Shown: piece after piece, positions 55,350-64,000 of the stretch
How positions within the stretch are numbered: the stretch's first letter is position 1
How the letters are laid out: each line of letters begins with the position of its first letter
Assembly: GCA_025618425.1 (NCBI GenBank)
Contig: CM046850.1
Span: 10,295,992 to 10,359,991, forward strand
Length of the DNA stretch: 64,000 nucleotides
Reading direction: 5' to 3'
Origin: Heliocidaris tuberculata
Taxonomy: Eukaryota; Echinodermata; Echinoidea; Camarodonta; Echinometridae
The notes under the pieces: model-generated
Told to the model about the DNA's origin: nothing
Seen by the model: only the letters and a program-made list of their open reading frames with translations
Database searches by the model: none
Program-made: the position numbers and the translations under genes

Positions 55350-56710
55350 AATACGTTCGCCATAGGTATAACACGTGAAAAGATGTTTCATTTTTTCTTG
55401 ATATTTCATATCTTAATCTATCTTTTTCAAGTCTGATTTTTGCATGAGAGAAAGGATGGATAGTTCAAAAAACATTTATTGAACCTTTATTATCAATAAA
55501 TGCCACTATGAATCCCCGGGATCATGCCTGCTTTTTGACATAATCATCTGCCATAGGGTTAACACGTGAAAACATGGATTTTAAGAATGATTATAGTTCC
55601 TCTTGTATTTCCTTGAATTTCATGTAAATGTGGCTTACATGTAATTTGAGACTCTGAACAAGATTATTGATGGCTCAAAAAGTGGAAGGGACCCCACATA
55701 AATCCCCGGGAATATGCATGCTTTTGGCCTTCCAGCTCCCATAGGTTAACACGCAAAAACAGGGATTTTTGAATGATTATAATTCCCCCAGAATTAGATT
55801 AAAATTTTAAAAAATGTGACTTAAATAAAATTTAAAGCTCTGAAAATGTATGATTAAGTCTCAACTAGTCGAACAGACCCCGCATAAATCCCAGGGAATA
55901 TGCATGCTTTTGACCCCCCAAAAGTCTCGCCTGCCATAGGTTTACACGCGAAAACAAGGAATTTTAGGATGATTATAATTCCCATAGTTTTTATTTGGAA
56001 ATATAAAAACTGTGATTTACATGTAATTTGAGGCTTTGAACAAGCTTAATGAAGGCTCAAAAAATTGAAAAGACCCCACATAAATCCCGGGGAATATGCA
56101 TGCTTTTGACCAAAAAAGTCTCGCCTGCCATAGGTTTACACGCGAAAACAAGGAATATTGGGATGATTATAATTCCCATAGTTTTTATTTGAAAATATAA
56201 AAACTGTGATTTAGATGAAATTTAAAGCTCTGAAAATGTATAATTAAGGCTCAATGAGTCCAGTAAACCCCCCATAAATCCCCGGGAATATGCATGCTTT
56301 TGGCCTTCCAGCTCCCATAGGTTAACACATGAAAAGAGGGATTTTGAAATGACTTTAATTCCCCTAGTATTTATTTGAAATTATGAAAAATGTAATTTAC
56401 ATGAAATTTAAAGCTCTGAAAGTGTATAATTAAGGCTCAATGAGTCCAGTAAACCCCCCATAAATCCCCGGGAATATGCATGCTTTTGGCCTTCCAGCTC
56501 CCATAGGTTAACACATGAAAAGAGGGATTTTGAAATGACTTTAATTCCCCTAGTATTTATTTGAAATTATGAAAAATGTAATTTACATGAAATTTAAAGC
56601 TCTGAAAGTGTATAATTAAGGCTCGATGAGTCGTTTAAACCCCCCATAAATCCCCGGGAATATGCATGCTTTTGACCAAAAAAAATAATTTGTCATATAA
56701 CACGTGAAAC
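55350..56710. repeat. Satellite, 186-196-bp unit, about seven copies
   Basis: The landmark AATCCCCGGGAATATGCATG, then CTTTTG, recurs with AATATGCATG at 55711, 55897, 56093, 56287, 56473 and 56659, and a diverged copy at 55521. Spacings are 186, 196, 194, 186, 186 (and 190). Each unit also has GCCATAGGTTAACACGTGAAAA, GATTATAATTCCC, ATTTAAAGCTCTGAAAATGT and AAGGCTCAATGAGTC. The 56287 and 56473 units are nearly identical, marking a recent duplication. The period is close to one nucleosome repeat. Confidence 0.95.
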
Positions 56711-57262
56711 CGTTTGTTGTTATTGATGACGTAATGTGGGCGTGTAGTATCGATCACGTGAGATCACGGCATCAAATGAGATCGTGCGCTAGCAGACGAC
56801 CATGTAGCAGACGTATGTCCGCCCGCCCAGGGGCCCAGCCTAGCCGGTATTAGAAGAAACTCTCACTAAATTCCAGTTCACTATTATATTTCTAATGTAC
56901 CAGAGGCAAAATTCAATGTATTAAATTCATAAATTCATATAATCAATGTTCTACCACCGAATTACGCTTAGCTAAAATGACTGATGTGAGATCATGCAAT
57001 CAGCATGAAATAGCTGAGCTGAATAGCGACCGACAAGGTGTCTAGCTCTAGCTAGGCTAGGTCTACCCATCTGCGATCCCGATCGAGGTGGTGACGTTGC
57101 CGATGGAACTCTGTCAGTTTGCCAAAGGTGTTCTCCTCAAACTTCGCTCATCAAAGTTTTTTACTTGCTGATTGTCGTTTACTTTGGCTTCAGCCAACGA
57201 GACCGACAATGTAGTGGGAGAGGGCTTCTGAACCCTATTATGGATATGAGTCTGACACTGAC
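56711..57262. other. Unassigned DNA, slightly GC-richer
   Basis: No gene recognised. GCTAGCTCTAGCTAGGCTAG at 57040 is a short self-similar patch. Confidence 0.4.
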
Positions 57263-57271
57263 AGTTCATGA

Positions 57272-57571
57272 CAGGGGCGAATGCAGGATGTAGTAAAAAA
57301 AAAGGGGGGGGGGGGCACAAATGCAGGGCTGTCAACTTTTTGGAAGTGCTAGAAGGGAGATTCGTATTTTCTTCTTCTCACCATTCCTCCAAAAGTTGCT
57401 CAGTGGGGGAGGGGGGGGGGGGGGAGAGGGTGAAAAGATTTTTTTTTTCTTCTCGCCGGTCCTCCAAAACAATTTTTTTAAAAAGGGCCCGGGGACAATG
57501 ATGTATGACTTTCTTTAAAAAAGAGGAGGGGGCATGGGCCGGGATTGCGCCCCCCCCTAAATCCGCCACTC
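57272..57571. mobile_element. hAT-like MITE, CAGGGGCGAATGCAGG terminus
   Basis: It starts CAGGGGCGAATGCAGGATG and ends AAATCCGCCACTC. The flanking octamers GTTCATGA (57264-57271) and GTCCATGC (57572-57579) agree at 6 of 8 positions. The interior AATGCAGGGCTGTCAAC and CCTCCAAAAGTTGCTCAGTG is as in 33919-34274. Confidence 0.75.
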
Positions 57572-57763
57572 GTCCATGCCCGGACTGTCACGTCAGTCTT
57601 GCGGGGTGGGCTTTTTTACAACTTTTCTCTGAGGGTTAATAGACCAACATTGTTAGCCTCGTAGGCTCCCAAACTAATGGTGCTCGATCCGGTTTTATTT
57701 ACATTTTAGGCCGAGTCCGTGTATACCTGTAGTTTGTAGTTCAAAAGAATGTAATTCCTATTC

Positions 57764-57923
57764 CAGGGGCGGATCCAGGATTTTGTAGAGGAGGGGGCAC
57801 AGAGCCGAAAAGTACACAATTAAAGAGGCAATTTTTTTATTGTGTACTTAAGGTATGCCAGTTAATTGGGTTCCAAAAGGGTGCGCGGTCGATTCGCCCC
57901 CCCCCCCCCTGGATCCGCGCCTG
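57764..57923. mobile_element. Short hAT-like MITE, CAGGGGCGGATCCAGG termini
   Basis: 160 bp from CAGGGGCGGATCCAGGATTT to CTGGATCCGCGCCTG. CTATTC occurs on both sides, offset by one or two bases, so the target duplication is approximate. The interior AGGTATGCCAGTTAATTGGG and GTGCGCGGTCGATTCGCCCC differs from the longer copies. Confidence 0.72.
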
Positions 57924-58114
57924 CTATTCTGTCATGGATGTGAAGAATGGGATTGCATGGTGTTGGTGGTCGATCTCATTAAATTGAACGATTGAAGGAA
58001 AAAAAAACAATAAGAGATCATTATTTTTGTCCTCATTTCTATTGGAGTCATTTTTATAGATCGGTTGTAAGAGAGAATAAGAGAAGAGATTATTAGAAAA
58101 TGAAACCTGTGAGA

Positions 58115-58127
58115 GGGGGAGGGAAGG

Positions 58128-58159
<32 letters not shown>

Positions 58160-58168
58160 GAGAGAGAC
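58115..58168. repeat. (GA)n simple repeat
   Basis: GGGAGAGAGAGAGA tract. Confidence 0.85.
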
Positions 58169-58363
58169 AAAGGGGGCTGGGGCAAAAGGAATGGGATATT
58201 CCTACAAAGACAGAATAGGACTGGTAATAAATAAATTATATCATCAGCTGCTATTGTTGGTTACTAGTTAATTCAATTCAAAATAGCCCTATACTGTTTT
58301 CTTCGCCTGTCGTCTCAAACTGCTACAGCAGAATATTACAAATAACTTACTGTAAGTTATTTA

Positions 58364-58613
58364 TATTGGTGGAGTATCCAGGAATGCAGGGGAGGGGGGC
58401 TCACACCTGACGAACAAAAAAATCATCAGATGCTGTCTATTCTGAATTTTCAGACAAGCAAGGAAAAAAAAGTCACATTTTTCATGCTCCTTCTATGCCG
58501 GGGGGGGGGGGGGGGCACACAATTCCTTTCATTCGATGTGTAACTATAAGATATGTCAGATTTGGTTTTGGCTGGCACGTAGGGCACGTGCGTCCCTGGA
58601 TACGCCACCAATA
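58364..58613. mobile_element. MITE with TATTGGTGGAGTATCCAGG termini
   Basis: TATTGGTGGAGTATCCAGGA on the left and CCTGGATACGCCACCAATA on the right are inverted. An extra TTGGATACGCCACTC end follows at 58628-58642, so a second, partial element may be present. A G-run (58499-58515) is inside. Confidence 0.7.
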
Positions 58614-58644
58614 AAAATAAGAGAATCTTGGATACGCCACTCTT

Positions 58645-60500
58645 AATTAATCTTTGTATTTAAGGATTTGCTCGCACGCAGTCTCATTTTAATAAAGCCT
58701 TTTCTGTCTTGACTTTTAACATAAGGCCATAGATTTACATTATACGTCTATAATCCCTAAAATTTACATAAATCATGATATCAAATGAAATATTCTGATT
58801 TAGAAAAATAAAGATAGCATTTTATTTATTTATTTTTATTTTTTATTTTTACTTTTCTCGACATTCCCGTCAGATATCGCAGTGTTTGCTCATATAGAGC
58901 TTAATATCAGGGAACATGTTTGGACCATTCCCCCCCCCCCCCTCCCAATCACATAAATATTAATAGAAATTTCACAGCAAATAACTTTAACAAAAATACA
59001 AACATCCCTCCTAGCTCCCCCTCCCAACTCTCTCCCTCTCCTCCATGGTGCAGTTAGAGTATGTTGATTCCTATCTGTTTTGGGACATAAGTTTGTATTT
59101 GAAGGGACAATATCAAGATTATGCCCTTTACGGCTTTACCAAAAGCGATGTACAGAAAAAGAAGAAAAAATAAAGGAAATAAAAAATACAAACATCTTGA
59201 TAAAGACTATAACCTTCCCTCTCGGCCGCGCCGATCGACATGTACCACAATATATACGCGTGCTTTATTTCGGGACTGAGCACTCTTCGTATTTAAACTC
59301 TTTGGTCATTAGCAGATTAGAGCGCATTCCGTTGTATTGTTAGTTGGCATGGTGCTTATTGTTGTATGGGAGAGACTCTTGTAGACCGACAGACTCATGC
59401 GTTCATGCAAATTTTAAAGCTAGAATCACGAACATGAATCACAAATCAAAACGCCGTTTTAAAAGGTTTCAGCGGGACAGCGTTCATGCAATTTTTCATC
59501 AACGCTGATTCTAGCTCATATCAAGCTCTCCCATTACGCAGCGTATACTGCGCAGTTTGACTTGGGAAGTAAAGGTGAACTGCGGCGCGCCCTTTTCCTT
59601 CTTCGTTATACATTTCCTTATTTTTCTTCTTTCATCTTTCATCCTTATATTATTCATTGTTTTGATCTTCTCTTCTCCTCTCATTCTATACATTTTTTGT
59701 TATTCTTTGTTTGTATTTTTCTATCATTTCTTCCTTCTTTATATATTTTCTTGTTTTCTTTTTTTTTTATCTTCCTTTCTCTTCGCTTTCTGTCTTTCCC
59801 TTATGTTATTCTTTGCCTTAATATTTATATCATTTTATATTTACATGTACGGTATTTCCTTATGTTATTCAATGTTTGATCTTCTCTTCTCTTCGCATTC
59901 TGTATTATTCTTTCAAAAAAGAATTTCTATCATGTTTTTCCTCTTTATATATTTCCTAATGTTATTCTTTGTTTCGATCTTTCTTTCATTTTTTGGGGGT
60001 CTTTTCTTATATGTTACTCTTTGCTCTTACCCTCATTTTCTCTTCTTTTTTCTTATGTTTCCCTTTATTGTTCCCCTTCTCTCATCTTTTCTTCTACCCT
60101 GTCCGCCATCAGGGCACTTTGATACACAGTCAGAAATGATAGAAAAAGCTTATAATATTATGGGCATTTTAATCAGTTGGGGGGGGGGGGGAATTTCATC
60201 AAATGACAATTTGGATTATTTTAGAAGAGTCTGACGCCCCTTCCCCTATGTAATATACACCCATGTTAAACCTTTTGACATAAGTTAGACAATAGGCTTT
60301 AAGAGAGAGAGGGAAAAAAGTCCACTTTTCGGGACCGCGCGACCGACTACCCCTCCTGAAATAATTAATAAGCTCGTTTGTATTTAGTTTTGCACATTTA
60401 TCATGTTTATGCTACTACCTTTTGATATAGTTTGGTCCATGGGCTATGTGGAATGTAACCGACCCTTTTTTTCTGGGGCTCTGGGGCCAAACCGGAGGGA
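58645..60500. other. Unassigned DNA, partly pyrimidine-rich
   Basis: No gene recognised. 59595-60110 is a degenerate TTC/TTTC-rich stretch with recurring TTATGTTATTCTTTG (59800, 59850, 59960), giving a misleading 225-residue Phe/Leu/Ser-rich frame. Around 59400-59510, GCGTTCATGCAA occurs twice (59399, 59480) and AGCTAGAATCA / TGATTCTAGCT are inverted. Confidence 0.45.
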
Positions 60501-60519
60501 TTAACTTTTAATCCATTTC

Positions 60520-60523
60520 CCCC

Positions 60524-60597
<74 letters not shown>

Positions 60598-60660
60598 TCA
60601 TACCTCTCTCTTTCTTTCTCTCTTTCTCTCCGCCTATCTCTTCCCTTTCTCTCTCTATGC
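60520..60660. repeat. (TTTC)n and (TC)n microsatellite
   Basis: CTTTCTTTCTTTC (60530-60560) followed by CTCTCT runs. Confidence 0.95.
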
Positions 60661-61079
60661 ACACCTCCTTTTGTTTCTCTCTTATCTATGTATTCATTTT
60701 CAGTTTTTCTCTTTCTCCCTTCTCCCTCTGTTCTCCCTTTCTCTCTCACCTGGGAAAATCCGCCCAAAATTACGTAAATCCTCTCCTTCTCTCGGTCTCT
60801 CACCTTTTATTAATAGGAAGGCACTTTCTTTGTTTTCCCAACATGTGTCACTTCTGATGAGCTAATAATTACCAAGCCAATAATTAGTCAACACTTTTTA
60901 AGACAACCAACAACCAACGCTCTTTTTACAAGATATCTGCCAGTTGTGTAAAGTAAATTGCCACAAATTGGTCAAACCCTGTTGTGTTGAAATATAGAAT
61001 TGGGCATTTTTGTTAACCAACTAATGGTTACCAAACTTAATTTACCTACTATTTCAAGAGTGTGATTACTGGTTAAAGG

Positions 61080-61216
61080 GAATCTTGAGGTCTTGTTCTT
61101 CAAATGCTCTTAATATACCCGAAATATGACTAGAAATAGCTGAAATGTTCGGGCCGAACATTCATGCCACTTGTGTGTGCAGTCCCATATATTCATTTCT
61201 GTGTGCAGTACATGTG
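61080..61216. mobile_element. TTAA-type MITE fragment (GTTCGGGCCGAAC family), copy 4
   Basis: TTCTTCAAATGCTCTTAATA, CCGAAATATGACTAGAAATA and GCTGAAATGTTCGGGCCGAA, then CATTCATGCCAC, match 34400-34490. Both termini are missing. Confidence 0.7.
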
Positions 61217-61219
61217 CTT

Positions 61220-62990
61220 TTGAGCGAGAGTCAGAAAATGTTGAATTTTAATCAACTAATGGTTGCCCAACTTACTTTTCCCCACATTAAGGTAATTGAT
61301 TTTCGTGTCAGTTTAATTTAGATTGTGAGAAGAAACGACTTTGAAAGTTTCAGTCAGAAAGCTGATGGACTTTTAGTAAGGGAAAATTTTTGATTTTCAA
61401 TAGACAATTTCATTCGTTCAGAGGTATGATAAAGGCTAAAACAATTGGATATCATTATAGCTAGATGAGAAATTCCAAAATTTGTCAAAACATTGCCTCT
61501 CTCCTAACAGTCTCATATAATCTTGCTTTCCATATTATTTCGGACTGATTTTGAAGAAATCTGAAAAAGTTGAAAACAAAGAATGACAAAAATTCATGAT
61601 GTAGTGATGAGGAAACAGCCCATAATGCTGTGTTTTGAAAACAGTAATGAGAAAGTCATTTCCCCTATATTTTTTTTCCAAAATAGGCTTAAGAAACGTG
61701 CAATGATATTTTAATTCATGTTTTCTCTCTAGTGGGTGGTTAAACCCGAGTTTTATCAATTTCTAATTCCAAAGAAAGGTAAACAGAGCTCGAGAATTAA
61801 TCTTTCACACAATTGCGATTACGATAAGGGAGTATAACGTATTTTTGATAATGAGTTTGTGATTAAAATAATTCACAGGCCCATTATTTAGGCTAGGATA
61901 GTAATCTTTCCGTGAATATCCCCCAAAGTCACGGAGGAAATTAAATCACTGGTGAATTACGGGGGGGGGGGGGGGGATAAAATACATAAAAGAAAAATGC
62001 GCCCCTCTTTCGAAAGTTACGACCTATAGCACCTGAAAAAATGTGAAACGCCCTTTTTTTTTTTTGGGGGGGAATTGTGACCCTTTACAAAAGCCTGGAT
62101 CCACTGCATGATTGAATAGTCCTGACGCTCAATCTCAGTCTTGAGTCGAGTTTATCAAAGACAGTTAGACCCGGGTCTTTAAAAAAAAATCTCCTCGTTA
62201 AATGGACTTAGACTCACGGTTTTACTGAATAAGTAAAAGACTGGCCAATGAGTTTATTTGGCATTTCTTTTCAGAATCAAACCGACTCTATGACTTAGTA
62301 ATGGTCAATTGATTTCCTACATAAAGTATTGAGAATAATACGTTCTGCCCAGAATTTCCTTCCTGTCTTTCCACTTTGATATTCCTTTAACGATTATTCA
62401 AATGTTTAAAAACCCTCTCTCGCTCCATTTGTCCCTTTTTACAGCCTCCTCTTTCGTAAATTATTTAAAATCCATCTTTCTCTCTTGCCTTTTCCAACTC
62501 TCGAAAGTCACGTGACATTTTACTGACATTCTATTTTTCTGGGCTTTCATGTTATCAAGCAGTCATTTTATCATAATCAAAATAATGAAATGAATTTATA
62601 ATAATAACTTAAATCACGATTTTTCAAAATCGTTGTTATTGTATGAGTGTCTCTTTTTAGAGACATACTACAGTTATATTCATACTTTCTTTCCTTACAG
62701 CCAAAATAGTGTAATTTCAGGAGAATTAAGAAATCCATATTCACTTTCACAGGCCCGAAGCTTTGGACCATTCTTGATGGTAGCATGCCCCTAGTTTAAA
62801 CTCTTTTGAATTTAAATTTAAAAAAAGCTCTCCTACGTAATTCTCAAGCGTCGGCTCTTTAACTCATCATCCCTCAACCTTCTTCAATTTATTTCACTCA
62901 GTAATGTTCTCGTTCATGTTCCCTTTCATTTTATACTGCCATCCCTATTCCGGTCGGTCCATGTTTTGTTGTGTGTGTTTATAGGTAAGA
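61220..62990. other. Unassigned DNA
   Basis: No gene recognised. G-runs occur at 61961-61976 and 62066-62074 in TACGCC-less poly-G patches. Confidence 0.4.
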
Positions 62991-62991
62991 G

Positions 62992-63329
62992 TCCTACCCC
63001 CTCTCGTTCCTTGTCACCCTTCCTTCCCTGTCCCTTTCACTTCTTTTATGTTCTGTCTATCCGTTTTATATATTCGTACGTTCCCTTTTTATAGATACAC
63101 TATTTTTGCAACTATGAGTTATAGGGGGCTGCAATCTACAAGCCAAGCTTTTTAGCAGTCCCCTCCACGACCAACCTGGTTTATAATGTTTTTATGTCTA
63201 TTGTACGCTGGAAACCAATTACATGTAATATTGTTAAGTTTCATTGTTTTGCTATGTACATTGCAAACCCATGTATTTTATTTTGTTGGAAGGGGAAATA
63301 AACGAAATGAAATGAAATGAAATGAAATA
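62992..63329 (+). mobile_element. LINE 3' end with (GAAAT)n tail
   Basis: A pyrimidine-rich run (CTCTCGTTCCTTGTCACC onward) leads to AGGGGGCTGCAATCTACAAG, TTTTTAGCAGTCCCCTCC, ATTGTACGCTGGAAACCAAT and a terminal GGGGAAATAAACGAAATG, followed by five GAAAT repeats ending at 63329. Short tandem tails after AATAAA are typical of non-LTR retrotransposon 3' UTRs. No coding sequence remains. Confidence 0.6.
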
Positions 63330-64000
63330 TTCCTAATGCTGTCTGCTGATTTCTCTATCTCTCTCTCTCCCCTTCTCTCTTTCTTATTGATATCATCCTT
63401 TCTTGTTCCTATCTCTGTAAGGATGCGTCATTCTCTGTTAGGCACTTTTTAAAAAAATCCGTTCCCACGCCATTCATTTTCTCCCAGACAGCACAAATAC
63501 ATGTTTAGAATTGAGGAACTAATGAAACTTTCGAGTTATGATGTCAGTGAAATCACTCAATTTTACGGTGTTGTCTGTCTAATGATTCAGTCAACGTAAC
63601 AATGAGAGAAGTTAACACAAACTCAATTTTGACACTAGTTTAAAAATGTGCATTCCATATAAATTAAGAAAATATCCCCAAAATTAGTGTTCATGTTATT
63701 TCTTATGCAGTTATGAGATAGGGAACTTTTTTGGATGACACTAAGAGTATTACAAATATTTAACGCTTCCGTGCGTACTGGCTGCTTTTGGAAAGCTATC
63801 GATTTGCAGAACATGCAGAGTTTTGAATAAGATCAAAGTACATACTCAGGTAGCAATTACTTGTGCTTGGTTAGCTAGCAATGAGCAGAATTGGCTGATT
63901 TCTTATTTACCATGCTGGTCTGTAACACCATGTCAAAAAATGACCCCAGCATGGTAGCATCAATATTTGGGCTTTGTGGGGCCCAATGTCCACATTTTTA
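63330..64000. other. Unassigned DNA with a terminal hairpin
   Basis: No gene recognised. A perfect 11-bp hairpin (TACCATGCTGG at 63908-63918, complement at 63946-63956) lies near the window end and may be the start of a MITE that continues beyond 64000. Confidence 0.45.

Noticed and set aside
59557..60234. 225-residue Phe/Leu/Ser-rich frame resembling a membrane protein
   Set aside because: Produced by a degenerate TTC/TTTC tract; no conserved motif and the repeats are internal.

Overview
This window looks like intergenic or intronic DNA from an animal genome, most likely a marine invertebrate and plausibly an echinoid. It is AT-rich and has no long intact ORF, no operon-like gene packing, no rRNA and no convincing functional tRNA. 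It is saturated with simple repeats, poly-G/poly-C runs, miniature inverted-repeat transposons (MITEs), tRNA-derived SINEs and 5'-truncated retrotransposons. The echinoid guess rests on general familiarity with its repeat families (CAGGGGCGGATCCAGG-type termini, GCTCGCTTCGCTCGC stretches, SINE and CR1/L2 tails); no search was run. No host gene can be assigned with confidence.

Layout. 0-9 kb: a SINE, a TTAA-flanked MITE, a (CT)n tract, a palindromic MITE and a ~230-bp diverged tandem repeat. 9.3-11.7 kb: a ~1.03-kb tandem duplication and a CACGTG-containing diverged satellite. 12.3-13.9 kb: the 3' half of a Penelope-like element (PLE) on the minus strand, with an intact-looking GIY-YIG endonuclease and, in its 3' region, a sequence that folds like a hammerhead ribozyme. 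14.7-20.4 kb: a palindromic foldback element, (GA)n tracts and dispersed repeats. 20.4-27.2 kb: a ~6.8-kb unit bounded by CACTCTAA termini and a perfect 8-bp direct repeat (TAGTATTA), with arrays of GGTGCA motifs just inside both ends, nested MITEs and a candidate two-exon coding fragment. 27.2-28.7 kb: a CACTGTAAAA MITE, a long (GAA)n tract and a head-to-head satellite of ACTACCCCC-type units. 31-43 kb: more MITEs, including hAT-like elements with 8-bp target duplications and TTAA-type elements, plus (TTA)n blocks attached to L2-like tails. 44-51 kb: two tRNA-like sequences, a decayed hammerhead-like hairpin, a dimeric higher-order tandem array and a truncated CR1/L2-type reverse-transcriptase fragment with its 3' tail. 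51-64 kb: several MITEs, a 186-196-bp satellite, hAT-like poly-G elements and a LINE 3' end with a GAAAT tail.

Function. The only recognisable proteins are retrotransposon fragments (PLE GIY-YIG; CR1/L2 reverse-transcriptase C-terminus). Everything else is non-autonomous mobile DNA and tandem repeats, often nested. The items most worth a second look are the PLE-associated hammerhead candidate, the 6.8-kb TIR element with subterminal GGTGCA arrays, the paired hammerhead-like cores at 46.96 kb and the head-to-head satellite at 28.2 kb. No new multi-gene system is visible.
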